NCBI GenBank assembly: GCA_963739095.1
Contig: CAVTZF010000016.1
Span: 218,124-282,123 of the forward strand
Origin: JACVRW01 sp963739095
GTDB taxonomy: Bacteria > Actinomycetota > Thermoleophilia > Solirubrobacterales > Thermoleophilaceae
Length of the DNA: 64,000 nt
Direction: 5' to 3'
This document shows positions 33,007-40,854 of the stretch, piece after piece; position 1 is the stretch's first letter, and each line of letters opens with the position of its first letter. The translations under genes and the position numbers were made by a program. Under the pieces are notes generated by a model that was not told the DNA's origin, searched no databases, and saw only the letters and a program-made list of their open reading frames with translations.

Positions 33007-33963
33007 CTACCCGAACCAGACCGACCGGCGCGCCAGCAGGAGGTCGTCGAGCTCCTCCTGGATGCGGGTGCGAATCCGCTCCGAGAGCCGTTGCACGAGC
33101 GCCACGTCCTCGGCGTCCTCGGGGCCGTAGCGCGACATGTCGACGGGCTCGAGGAAGCGGATCTTGAACTTCGCGGGGAGATACATCAGCGCCGCCGCGA
33201 GGCCGAACTGCGGGAACGCGTGGTTGACCGGGAAGTAGATCAGCCCGGTGAGCCGCTGCAGCAGCGGGATGTGGGCGAAGATCGGCATCGCCTCCTCGGC
33301 GCCGATCAGCGCGACGGGGACGATCGGGGCGCCCGCGCGCATCGCGGTGCGGACGAAGCCGCCGCGCCCGAAGCGCCGCAGCCGGTAGCGCTGCCAGTAG
33401 AGCTTGCGGGAGCCCTTCTGTCCCTCCGGGAACACGAGCGCGAGCCGCTGCTCGTCACGCAACAGCCGCTGGGCGTTTGCCGGGTGGGCGGCCACCAGGC
33501 CCATCTTGCCGGTCAGCATCGACACGCCGGGATAGCCCTTGAACCAGTGCTCGCCGAGCATGTAGACGGGCCGCGGCGCGGAATGCTCGAGCTGGATCGC
33601 CTGGATGATCATCGGCGCGTCCGGCGGCAGCGCGCCGGAATGGTTCGAGACGATCAGAGCCCCGCCCTCGGCGGGCACGTGCTCGATCCCCTCGACCTCC
33701 ACGCGGAACCAGTAGCGGTAGTAGAAGTCGAGCAGCGGCTCCACGAGGTCGAAGACGCGCTGAGAGCGGCCCCAGTCGTCCACCTCGCGGCCCGGCTCGG
33801 CGGCGGGGACGAGCCGGCGCAGCTCGCGCAGGTCCGGGCCCGGCTCATCGACCGGCTCGGGCATGTGGGGCATGTCGAGCACGTTGCCGCGCGGGTCGTA
33901 CCCGAGCAGCGGGCTCTCGCGCGAGAGCCCGCTCCTGCTCGTGGGCGTCCGGCGTTCAGCCAC
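33007..33963 (-). CDS. Lysophospholipid acyltransferase family protein
   Basis: A 318-residue membrane-associated acyltransferase. The catalytic block is NHSGALPPDAPMII (His-x6-Asp form common to actinobacterial members) and the second block FPEGQKGSRKLYW, with LIGAEEAMPIF and FPQFGLAA following. Such enzymes transfer a fatty acyl chain to lysophosphatidic acid or related glycerolipids. The N-terminal 70 residues are an extra acidic segment. The GTG start overlaps the ygfZ gene by eight bases. Substrate is inferred. Confidence 0.8.
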   Translation of the reverse strand: MAERRTPTSRSGLSRESPLLGYDPRGNVLDMPHMPEPVDEPGPDLRELRRLVPAAEPGREVDDWGRSQRVFDLVEPLLDFYYRYWFRVEVEGIEHVPAEGGALIVSNHSGALPPDAPMIIQAIQLEHSAPRPVYMLGEHWFKGYPGVSMLTGKMGLVAAHPANAQRLLRDEQRLALVFPEGQKGSRKLYWQRYRLRRFGRGGFVRTAMRAGAPIVPVALIGAEEAMPIFAHIPLLQRLTGLIYFPVNHAFPQFGLAAALMYLPAKFKIRFLEPVDMSRYGPEDAEDVALVQRLSERIRTRIQEELDDLLLARRSVWFG

Positions 33964-34891
33964 GGGTGAACGGTAACCCGACCAGCTCGGCCGTCGCTCC
34001 GTTCACGCTCACGCTGGCGCCCGGCTCCGCCTCGCGGCGGACGAGCGCGAGCGCGATCGGCCCGAAGCGCGGCGAGACGCAGGTCGACGCGACGCGACCG
34101 ACGACCTTGTCGCCCAGCAGGATCTCGCTGCCCCGCTCGACCGGCTCGGGCAGCAGCAGCCCGCGCAGGTGACGGTTGGGCCGGCCCCTGTAGTGCAGCC
34201 GCGCGACGGTCTCCTGGCCGACGTAACAGCCCTTGGTGAAGCTCACCGCGCGCTCGTTGATGCCGGCCTCCTGCGGCATCGTCTCGGCGTCCATGTCGTA
34301 GCCGAGCCGCGGCCGGCCGCTCTCGATCCGCACGCACTCGGCGACCTGCTCCGAGACCGCCGGCACGCCCAGATCGAGGTCCGGCTCGCCGATCACGTCC
34401 ACGCCGACGTCCGTCGACACGTATAGACCGTGCTCGCCACGGACGAACGCGTGCTCCTCCTCGGGCGGCTGCACGTCCAGCGCCGCGCGCGCCTCGGGGC
34501 CGAGCAGCGAGACGAGCGTGCGCGTCGTGGTCAGGTCCTCGTGCTGGACGTCGCGGCCGAGCGAGTAGGTCTCGAGCATGTGGCGCAGCACGGCGTGGCC
34601 GATCGCGTCGGTGTCGAGGAAGAACCAGTCGGCGGAAGCACCCGGCTCGGCCGGGTGCGCACCGATGTCCCTCCCGCGCAGGATGCGCAGGTCCGTGCGC
34701 AGCTTGCCCTTCACGTTCAGGATCGTCGCGTAGCAGCCCTGTCCCGGCTCGAGCGCCTCGACGTCGTTCGAGACCTGGCCCTGCAGGAAGTCGGCTGCCT
34801 CCGAGCCGCGGACGAGGAACTTCGCACGTCCCGAGCGGTCGACGGCGCCGACCGCATCGATGGCCAGCTCGTATTCGCTTGTCGCGATCAC
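33956..34891 (-). CDS. ygfZ: YgfZ/GcvT-domain folate-binding protein
   Basis: A 311-residue protein of the YgfZ family, which helps assemble or repair iron-sulfur clusters using tetrahydrofolate. The family signature KGCYVGQE is at residues 220-227; RAKFLVRGSEAADFLQGQVS at the N-terminus and GKLRTDLRIL are further matches. The GcvT aminomethyltransferase itself lacks KGCYxGQE, which makes YgfZ the better call. It is divergent from the multicopper oxidase gene across a 54-base gap containing a DtxR-like box. Confidence 0.85.
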   Translation of the reverse strand: MIATSEYELAIDAVGAVDRSGRAKFLVRGSEAADFLQGQVSNDVEALEPGQGCYATILNVKGKLRTDLRILRGRDIGAHPAEPGASADWFFLDTDAIGHAVLRHMLETYSLGRDVQHEDLTTTRTLVSLLGPEARAALDVQPPEEEHAFVRGEHGLYVSTDVGVDVIGEPDLDLGVPAVSEQVAECVRIESGRPRLGYDMDAETMPQEAGINERAVSFTKGCYVGQETVARLHYRGRPNRHLRGLLLPEPVERGSEILLGDKVVGRVASTCVSPRFGPIALALVRREAEPGASVSVNGATAELVGLPFTRG

Positions 34892-34905
34892 GAATCCAGT
34901 GTACT

Positions 34906-34921
34906 TTTAGGCGCGGCTAAA
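34906..34921. promoter_or_regulatory. DtxR/IdeR-type metal-box-like palindrome
   Basis: TTTAGGCGCGGCTAAA: the arms TTTAG and CTAAA are perfect and 14 of 16 positions are palindromic. The flanking TTAGG...CTAAACCT resembles the iron-box half-sites TTAGG and CCTAA. It lies between ygfZ and the multicopper oxidase operon, whose last gene is a DtxR-family regulator, so autoregulation by that protein is the simple reading. Confidence 0.5.
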
Positions 34922-34945
34922 CCTGCTCCGCATACTGGCCAAATT

Positions 34946-35977
34946 GTGAAACCCGGATCGAACAAATTCTCGCGGCGGAAGCTGCTGGGCGGCGCGGCCG
35001 CCGCCGGGGCGACCATCCCCGTCCTCCACGAGCTCGTCCCGCATCAGAGCCTGCACAACGGGAACGCCGCGGCATCCGAGCACCTTGCCCACCGTGCGAG
35101 CCACAACCGGGCGTCGGGCCACATCGGGTCCCAGGGGAGCGTCGACCCGCGCGTCAACGGCTTCGACCCGCAGGAGATCCTGCGCGACTTCGACGAGGGC
35201 ACCCTCGTCGACGGCGTGCGCGAGTGGGAGATCGTCGCCCGCGAGAAGGAGATCGAGGTCGCGCCGGGGGTCAAGTACCTCGCCTGGACCTATAACGACC
35301 GCGTGCCCGGTCCGACGCTGCGTGCGCGCGAGGGCGAGCGCATGCGGGTGAAGTTCGTGAACGGCTCGACGCACCCGCACACGATGCACTTCCACGGCAT
35401 CCACCGCGACCTCATGGACGGCATCCCCGGGATCGGCGCCGGCAACATCGAGCCCGGGCACCGGACCGTCTACGAGTTCGACGCCGCTCCCTTCGGCCTG
35501 CACCTCTACCACTGCCACTCGACGCCGCTCGCCGAGCACATCGCCAAGGGCCTCTACGGCGCGATGGTGATCGATCCCAAGGACGGCCGGCCGCCCGCCG
35601 ATGAGCTCTTGATGGTCATGAACGGGTTCGACACGAACTTCGACCGCGCCAACGACGTCTACGCGGTCAACACGGTCGCCTTCGAGTACATGCAGCGCCC
35701 GATCCAGGTGGGTCAGGGCGAGCTCGTGCGGATCTACCTCGTGAACGTGCTCGAGTACGACCTCCTCAACTCGTTCCACCTCCACGCGAACTTCTTCGAC
35801 TACTACCCGACCGGCACGCGGCTCGAGCCGCGCGACTTCACCGACACGGTGATCCAGGGCCAGGGCGAGCGCGGCATCCTCGAGGTGCGCTTCCCGTACA
35901 CCGGCAAGTACATGTTCCACGCCCATGTGAGCGAGTTCGCGGAATTGGGTTGGATGGGCTTCTTCGAGGTGAGCTGA
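34946..35977 (+). CDS. Tat-exported two-domain multicopper oxidase
   Basis: A 343-residue protein with two cupredoxin domains and a Tat signal (SRRKLLGGAAAAGATIPVL). Copper ligands visible: H143, H145, H148, H150 in HPHTMHFHG; H189, C190, H191 in LYHCHSTPLAEH; H278, H280 in FHLHANFF; H325, H327 in FHAHVSEF. Length and ligand layout are those of nitrite-reductase-like or small laccase-like oxidases. The GTG at 34946 starts it. Its TGA overlaps the ATG of the ZIP gene (TGATG). Coupling with a metal transporter and metal regulator suggests oxidation of Fe(II), Mn(II) or Cu(I) outside the cell; NirK activity seems less likely from context. Confidence 0.85.
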   Translation: MKPGSNKFSRRKLLGGAAAAGATIPVLHELVPHQSLHNGNAAASEHLAHRASHNRASGHIGSQGSVDPRVNGFDPQEILRDFDEGTLVDGVREWEIVAREKEIEVAPGVKYLAWTYNDRVPGPTLRAREGERMRVKFVNGSTHPHTMHFHGIHRDLMDGIPGIGAGNIEPGHRTVYEFDAAPFGLHLYHCHSTPLAEHIAKGLYGAMVIDPKDGRPPADELLMVMNGFDTNFDRANDVYAVNTVAFEYMQRPIQVGQGELVRIYLVNVLEYDLLNSFHLHANFFDYYPTGTRLEPRDFTDTVIQGQGERGILEVRFPYTGKYMFHAHVSEFAELGWMGFFEVS

Positions 35978-37191
35978 TGGAAGCCGCCGCCGTCACCGCC
36001 CGCCGCCGGCCCGCCTGGCTCGCGGGGCTCGCCCCGCTCATCGTGCTCGCGCTCGCCATCGGCCTGTTCGTCGCTCTCGATGCGCCCGGCCTCGACCGGG
36101 TGGGGGTGCCGGAGGAGAACCTCGCGGTCGAGCGGACCGTGCTCGCACCCGGCGAGATCGAGCTGCACGTGCGCAACGACGGCGCCGATCCGGTCGAGGT
36201 GCGGCAGGTGATCGTGAACGACGGCTTTGCCGCGTTCACGCAGTCGAATGACGACATCGGCCGTCTCGGCGGCTCGACGATCGACGTGCAGTACCCGTGG
36301 ATCGAGGGCCAGAACTACGAGGTCATCCTGCTGACCGCGACGGGCGCGACGATCACGCATGAGATCGAAGCTGCCGTCGAGACGCCGGATGCGGACGCCG
36401 GCTTCTACGGACTGATGGCGCTGATCGGCCTCTACGTCGGCGTGATCCCGGTCGCGATCGGGATGCTGTGGCTGCCCTGGTTGCGTGCCGTCGACGCGCG
36501 CTGGATGCGCTTCCTGCTGGCGTTCACGATCGGGCTGCTCGCCTTCCTCGGTATCGACGCGCTGCTCGAGGGCACCGAGCTCGCGAACAGCGGCCCGGGC
36601 GCGCTCGGCGGCGCGACGCTGGTCTGGCTTGGCGCGGCCGGCGCCTACCTCGCGCTCGCCGCCGTGGACGGCTGGCTCCGCTCCCGGCGCGACCGCCTCG
36701 CCGGCGAGGAGGAGGGCGGAGGTGGCGGCGCGGGGGCGTTCGGCTACCGGGCCGCCTTCCTGGTCGCGCTCGGCATCGGCCTGCACAACCTGGGCGAGGG
36801 TCTCGCGATCGGCTCGGCTTACGCGATCGGCTCGCTGGCGCTGGGCGCGGCGCTGGTCGTCGGCTTCGCGCTTCACAACACCACCGAGGGCCTCGCGATC
36901 GTCGCGCCCGTCGCGCGCGAGGGCAGAGCCAGGCTCGACCGCCTGCTGCTGCTCGGCGTGCTCGCGGGCGCACCCGCTGTGCTCGGGGCCTGGATCGGCG
37001 CCTCTGCATTCCACCCGAGCGTGGCCGCGCTGATGTTCGGCATCGGCGCCGGCGCGATAGCCCAGGTGGTCGTGCAGATCGCTCCGCAGGTGCGCGATGA
37101 GAGCGGGCGCTTCCTGCACCCGCTGGCGAGCGTCGGCGTGCTGTCGGGGCTGTTCGTGATGTACCTGACCGGCCTGCTGGTGTCGGTCTGA
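35977..37191 (+). CDS. ZIP-family metal transporter with N-terminal extracytoplasmic domain
   Basis: A 405-residue membrane protein. The C-terminal 260 residues have eight hydrophobic helices with the ZIP motifs GIGLHNLGEGLAIGSAYAIG and VVGFALHNTTEGLAI, whose His and Glu/Asn bind Zn, Fe or Mn. Between helix 1 (about 19-38) and helix 2 (near 145) lies an 80-residue beta-type domain (LAPGEIELHVRNDGADPVEV, then VNDGFAAFTQSN) that looks cupredoxin-like, without obvious copper ligands. This extracytoplasmic addition is unusual for ZIP. Overlaps both neighbours by TGATG. Probably imports the metal handled by the oxidase and sensed by the next gene. Confidence 0.85.
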   Translation: MEAAAVTARRRPAWLAGLAPLIVLALAIGLFVALDAPGLDRVGVPEENLAVERTVLAPGEIELHVRNDGADPVEVRQVIVNDGFAAFTQSNDDIGRLGGSTIDVQYPWIEGQNYEVILLTATGATITHEIEAAVETPDADAGFYGLMALIGLYVGVIPVAIGMLWLPWLRAVDARWMRFLLAFTIGLLAFLGIDALLEGTELANSGPGALGGATLVWLGAAGAYLALAAVDGWLRSRRDRLAGEEEGGGGGAGAFGYRAAFLVALGIGLHNLGEGLAIGSAYAIGSLALGAALVVGFALHNTTEGLAIVAPVAREGRARLDRLLLLGVLAGAPAVLGAWIGASAFHPSVAALMFGIGAGAIAQVVVQIAPQVRDESGRFLHPLASVGVLSGLFVMYLTGLLVSV

Positions 37192-37892
37192 TGGCGACTC
37201 GGACCGAGGCGACCGAGGTCACGGGCGCCGTCCAGGACTACGCGAAGGCGATCTGGTCGCTCGCGCGCCGCGGCCGCGGGCCCGTCGCCACCTCGGCGCT
37301 CGCGGACCGGCTCGACGTGTCGCCGGCCTCCGCCTCGGCCATGATCAAGCGGCTCGAGGCGCTCGGGCTCGTCTCCCGCGAGCCCTACCACGGCGTGCGG
37401 CTCACCCGCGCGGGCGAGCGCGTGGCGCTCGAGGTGCTGCGCCACCACCGCCTGCTCGAGCTCTACCTGGCCGAGGCGCTCGGCATGCCCTGGGACCGCG
37501 TTCACGAGGAGGCAGAGGTGCTCGAGCACGCAATCTCCCCCGAGCTCTCCGAGCTGATCGCCGCCAAGCTGGGGAACCCGACCCACGACCCCCACGGCGA
37601 CCCGATCCCGACGCGCGAGGGCGAGATCGACGAGCCGCCGTCACGGGCGCTCGCGGACCTCGGACCGGGCGAGCGCGGCACGTTCTCGCGCGTCTCCGAC
37701 TCGAACCCCGAGATGCTCCGCTACCTGTCCGAGCGCGGGATCGCGCCGGGCGACGAGGTCGAGCTGGTCGGCCATGAGCCCTTCGGAGGACCGCTGACCG
37801 TGCGCGCCAAGGGGCGTGAGCACGCGCTCGGCGACCAGCTCGCACGGGCCATGCGGATCGAGGGCAGCCGAGCGGCGCGCCGGCCCCGATAG
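37191..37892 (+). CDS. DtxR/MntR-family metal-dependent regulator with FeoA domain
   Basis: A 233-residue regulator. Winged helix: TGAVQDYAKAIWSL, DRLDVSPASASAMIKRLEAL and LVSREPYHGVRLT. Dimer/metal region: VLRHHRLLELYLAEALGMP, WDRVHEEAEVLEHAIS and GNPTHDPHGDPIP (metal-binding His and Glu). C-terminal SH3-like FeoA domain: GIAPGDEVELVGHEPFGG. Binds DNA when Fe(II) or Mn(II) is bound. It is the last gene of the oxidase-ZIP-regulator operon and presumably acts on the box at 34906. Confidence 0.9.
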   Translation: MATRTEATEVTGAVQDYAKAIWSLARRGRGPVATSALADRLDVSPASASAMIKRLEALGLVSREPYHGVRLTRAGERVALEVLRHHRLLELYLAEALGMPWDRVHEEAEVLEHAISPELSELIAAKLGNPTHDPHGDPIPTREGEIDEPPSRALADLGPGERGTFSRVSDSNPEMLRYLSERGIAPGDEVELVGHEPFGGPLTVRAKGREHALGDQLARAMRIEGSRAARRPR

Positions 37893-37904
37893 GGTTCCGG
37901 CCGG

Positions 37905-38267
37905 ATGGCGCTTGCCGACGATTTCCAGGGCGTGGTCGACACGCTCCCGCCGGACTGGACGCAGCTGGAGCTCGACCTGCGCATCGCGGACGAGGACCGC
38001 TACATCGAGGCGGCGACGCTACTCGTGACGATCAACGCGATGCCCTACTCGCAGGCCGACTGGCACTGGCGCATCCGCACGGCTCACTCGTTCGGGCACG
38101 CTGCCGCACCGGAGACCGTGCACGGCACGCTCGCGCTGCTCGACGACAACGGCATCGAGGGCGAGCTCGTCGTGCGCGAGGCGCGCTCGGGGCGCGCGGA
38201 GGTGGTGCAGATGTGGGGCCGGACGGAGTCCGTGCGCGAGGAGTTCCGTCGCCGCCGCGAGCTGTAG
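37905..38267 (+). CDS. Conserved hypothetical protein
   Basis: A 120-residue soluble acidic protein with no recognised family. Start ATG 37905, 13 bases after the DtxR stop; possibly co-transcribed. It has an alternating strand pattern (LPPDWTQLELDLRIADEDRY, then DWHWRIRTAHSFGHAAAP, then LLDDNGIEGELVVREARSGR) and a basic end. Tryptophan-rich middle. No membrane or metal motif is visible. Confidence 0.6.
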   Translation: MALADDFQGVVDTLPPDWTQLELDLRIADEDRYIEAATLLVTINAMPYSQADWHWRIRTAHSFGHAAAPETVHGTLALLDDNGIEGELVVREARSGRAEVVQMWGRTESVREEFRRRREL

Positions 38268-38272
38268 CCGCC

Positions 38273-38584
38273 GTGGCGCGCGTGGCGGTCGACTGCCCGG
38301 ATCTGCTGTTCGGCTCGAAGCTGCAGGGCGCGCTGCGCGCCGCCGGTCACGAGGTCGTGCAGCCGGGGGAGGAGGCCGAGCTGCTGATCGTCGACCTGAC
38401 GGCCGATCCGCAGGAGCGGATCGAGCGCTCGGCGAGCGCCGGCCTGCCGCGGCTCGGCTTCTACTCGCATGTCGAGCAGGACGTGCGCAAGAGCGCGGAG
38501 GAGGCCGGCTTCGAGCGGGTCGTGCCGCGCTCGCGCATGGCGCGCGAGGCGCCGGCGCTCGTCGAGGCGATGCTCGCGGGCTGA
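38273..38584 (+). CDS. Hypothetical protein with receiver-like fold
   Basis: A 103-residue protein starting GTG 38273. The pattern of strand-helix alternation (ARVAVDCPDLLFGSKLQGAL, then ELLIVDLTADPQERI, then LPRLGFYSHVEQDVRKSAEE, then FERVVPRSRMAREAP) resembles a response-regulator or flavodoxin-type fold, with an Asp in LIVDLTAD near the place of a phospho-acceptor. No kinase or DNA-binding domain is present. Close head-to-tail spacing (five bases) to the preceding gene suggests one operon. Confidence 0.55.
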   Translation: MARVAVDCPDLLFGSKLQGALRAAGHEVVQPGEEAELLIVDLTADPQERIERSASAGLPRLGFYSHVEQDVRKSAEEAGFERVVPRSRMAREAPALVEAMLAG

Positions 38585-38590
38585 GCCCGG

Positions 38591-39040
38591 TCAGTCGAGC
38601 GGACGGTCGCCGATCCAGTAACGCGGGCCCGGCCCGCCGCGGCTCGCGCGATCGCCCGGGTTCGCGAGCTTGCAGCGGTCGAGCGACAGGCAGCCGCAGC
38701 CGATGCACTCGGTCAGCCCGAGCTTGAGCCGCTCGAGCTCGGCGATGCGCTCGTCGATCCGAGAGGTCCAGCCGCTCGAAAGCCGCGACCAGTCGCGCCG
38801 CGTGGGCGCCCGCTCGGGCGGCAGCTTGGCGAGCTCGGTGCCGATCTCCTCGAGCGTCAGGCCGACGCGCTGCGCGAACACGATGAACGCGATGCGGCGC
38901 AGGACGGGGCGTTGGTAGCGCCGGTGCCCGGAGCCGGCGCGCTCCGAGTTGATGAGCCCGCGCTCCTCGTAGAAGCGGAGGGCGGAGGCGGCCACTCCGC
39001 TGCGGTCCGCCACCTCGCCGATCGTGAGCAGCTCGGACAT
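38591..39040 (-). CDS. soxR: Redox-sensitive MerR-family activator SoxR
   Basis: A 149-residue [2Fe-2S] regulator. MerR helix-turn-helix: LTIGEVADRSGVAASALRFY with wing RAGSGHRRYQRPVLRRI. Long dimerisation helix follows. The cluster cysteines are C112, C115, C117 and C123 in CIGCGCLSLDRC, the exact CX2CXCX5C spacing of SoxR. In actinobacteria SoxR responds to redox-cycling compounds and usually does not control soxS. Start ATG 39040. It lies 12 bases after the stop of the upstream binding-protein gene, with a palindrome between. Confidence 0.92.
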   Translation of the reverse strand: MSELLTIGEVADRSGVAASALRFYEERGLINSERAGSGHRRYQRPVLRRIAFIVFAQRVGLTLEEIGTELAKLPPERAPTRRDWSRLSSGWTSRIDERIAELERLKLGLTECIGCGCLSLDRCKLANPGDRASRGGPGPRYWIGDRPLD

Positions 39041-39041
39041 T

Positions 39042-39061
39042 TCAAGCTCACTTTAGCTTGA
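39042..39061. promoter_or_regulatory. Palindrome at the soxR start
   Basis: TCAAGCT at 39042-39048 and AGCTTGA at 39055-39061, separated by six bases, sit between the binding-protein stop and the soxR ATG. SoxR operators contain CTCAAG and CTTGAG half-sites but with shorter spacing, so this could be a MerR-type operator for soxR, a small hairpin, or chance. TAAAGT inside it could serve as a -10. Confidence 0.35.
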
Positions 39062-40006
39062 GGGAGGCAGCAGGAAGGCGCGATCGACGTCGGGCGGCGC
39101 CTCGAGGATGCCGAAGCGCGCGTCGAACTCGGCCCACGCCTCGAGCACCTGCCGGTCGAGCACGCCGGGCGGCAGGAACGCCGGCGCGACCGCGTCGAGC
39201 TGCGCGCGGACCAGCGGCTCGTCGGCCCCAGACGCGGCCACTATGTCGTCCACGGCAGCCTGGCGGTCGACGAGCGCGGCCCGCGTGCCGGCTCGTATGG
39301 CCTTGAGCAGCTCCTCCGTCCGCTCGCCCTCCTCGTCGAGCGTCTCGCGCCTGGCGGCGATCACCAGCTCGGGGTATGGCGGCGCGCCGAACTCGTCGAC
39401 GCGGAACTCGCGCGTCTGCACGCCGCGCTGGCGCAGCGCGACGCCCTCGGCGTTCCAGAACGACACGACCGCATCGACGCGGCCCGCGATCAGCGACGGC
39501 ACCGCCGAGAAGCCGATCGTGATGGTCCTGACGCGCTCGAAGTCGCCGCCGTCGTCCTCGACCACCGCGCGCAGGAGCGCCTCGTCCGAGGGCAGCCCGG
39601 TCACGCCGACGCGGCGGCCCTCGAGGTCGCGCGGGCGGCGGACGTCCGGGGCTCCTGCGATCACGGCGGCGAGCGGCCGCTGGACCAGCGCTCCGAGCCC
39701 GACCAGGTCCTGCCCGCGCTCGCGGGCAAGGCCGAGGTCGTGGATGTCGACCACGGCCATGTCGGCCCTTCCGGCCGCCAGCAGCTTGAGCGAGTCCGTC
39801 GATGCGGACGGCACGCGGATCTCGAGGTCGACGCCGTTCTCGCGGTCCAGACCCAGGCGCTTGGCCGTGTAGATGCCGGCGTGGACCGCGTTCGGCTGGA
39901 AGTCGAGCGCCAGCGCCATCTGCGGCGCACCGTCGCCGGAGTCGCCGCCGCACGCGGCGAGCGGGAGCAGCAACGCGAGCAGCAGGAGCCGGCGCACGGC
40001 CGACAA
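39053..40006 (-). CDS. NMT1/THI5-like ABC transporter substrate-binding lipoprotein
   Basis: A 317-residue binding protein: lipobox LLPLAACGG after a signal peptide, then the periplasmic-binding fold with ALDFQPNAVHAGIYTAKRLG, VDLEIRVPSASTDSLKLLAA, GRADMAVVDIHDLG and VPSLIAGRVDAVVSFWNAEG. This is the THI5/NMT1 group, whose members bind pyrimidine precursors of thiamine, riboflavin or similar aromatic compounds. No permease or ATPase is found adjacent, so it is an orphan here or its partners lie elsewhere. Divergent from the aquaporin gene across 27 bases. Confidence 0.8.
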   Translation of the reverse strand: MSAVRRLLLLALLLPLAACGGDSGDGAPQMALALDFQPNAVHAGIYTAKRLGLDRENGVDLEIRVPSASTDSLKLLAAGRADMAVVDIHDLGLARERGQDLVGLGALVQRPLAAVIAGAPDVRRPRDLEGRRVGVTGLPSDEALLRAVVEDDGGDFERVRTITIGFSAVPSLIAGRVDAVVSFWNAEGVALRQRGVQTREFRVDEFGAPPYPELVIAARRETLDEEGERTEELLKAIRAGTRAALVDRQAAVDDIVAASGADEPLVRAQLDAVAPAFLPPGVLDRQVLEAWAEFDARFGILEAPPDVDRAFLLPPSS

Positions 40007-40033
40007 GGGTATGCGGGCGCTGCGGCGAACCCG

Positions 40034-40777
40034 GTGGGCGTGGAGGACCGCGGGCCCGCCGCATACATCGCCGAGTTCGTCGGCACCTTCCTGCTCGTCT
40101 TCTTCATCTGCGCGGCGGTGTCGCTCTACGGGCCCGAACCATCACCGGTGAACCCCAACCCGTTCGTCGACTTCGGGGTGATCGGGCTCGTCCACGTGCT
40201 GGCCCTGTTCGTCCTGATCCAGACGCTCGCCATCGTCTCGGGGGCGCACTTCAACCCGGCGGTGACCGTGGCGCTGACGGCGCTGCGCCAGATCAAGATC
40301 CCCGACGCGGCCATCTACATCGTCGCTCAGCTCGCCGGGGCCGTCGCCGGCGCCCTGCTAACGAAGGCGATCCTGCTCGACGAGGGCAAGGCCGAGAACT
40401 ACGGCGCGCCGGCGGTCTCCAATGTGGTCGACGGCGCCGCCCTCCCGGGCATGGTCGTCGAGGCGCTCGGCACGTTCTTCCTGCTCTGGGCGATCATCGG
40501 AGTGGCGGTTCACCCCCGGGCGGCCAAGGACTGGGCGGCCTTCGCGATCGGCGGCGCGCTCGGCATGGGCGTGATGGTCCTCGCGCCGATCACCGGCGCG
40601 GGCTTCAACCCGGCGCGCAGCTTCGGGCCGATGCTCGTCTCAGGCGCGTGGGACGACTTCTTCTTCGTCTACCTGATTGGCCCGCTGATCGGGGCGCTGG
40701 TCGCCGGGCTCGTCTACTTCTATGTCTTCGTGCAGCCCGGCAAGAAGGGCGAGCAGGGCATGACGCCGGTCGGCTAG
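40034..40777 (+). CDS. MIP-family aquaporin/glycerol facilitator
   Basis: A 247-residue channel with six helices and both NPA motifs: GAHFNPAVTVAL and GAGFNPARSFGP. The residues near the second NPA (Arg then Ser) are typical; a small-residue profile at the selectivity filter is not assessable by eye, so water versus glycerol transport is open. Start GTG 40034, or GTG 40040; no good ribosome-binding site for either. Divergent from the binding-protein gene. Confidence 0.9.
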   Translation: MGVEDRGPAAYIAEFVGTFLLVFFICAAVSLYGPEPSPVNPNPFVDFGVIGLVHVLALFVLIQTLAIVSGAHFNPAVTVALTALRQIKIPDAAIYIVAQLAGAVAGALLTKAILLDEGKAENYGAPAVSNVVDGAALPGMVVEALGTFFLLWAIIGVAVHPRAAKDWAAFAIGGALGMGVMVLAPITGAGFNPARSFGPMLVSGAWDDFFFVYLIGPLIGALVAGLVYFYVFVQPGKKGEQGMTPVG

Positions 40778-40782
40778 GCGGG

Positions 40783-40820
40783 GTCACACGACTTTCACGG
40801 GCTGTTTGCACGGTCTTCAC
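40783..40820 (+). promoter_or_regulatory. PHO-box-like direct repeats
   Basis: Four units with exact 11-base periodicity: GTCAC (40783), TTCAC (40794), TTTGC (40805) and TTCAC (40816). PhoP of actinobacteria binds 11-base direct repeats with TTCAC cores. They lie 35 bases upstream of the PhoX-like phosphatase gene. The third unit is degenerate. Confidence 0.55.
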
Positions 40821-40854
40821 TGACGTCCGGAGTGCCTTGCCACACTGGCGGTGA

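Noticed and set aside
34946..35977. Copper nitrite reductase (NirK)
   Set aside because: Copper ligands fit in part, but the operon with ZIP and DtxR and the short length argue for a metal oxidase.
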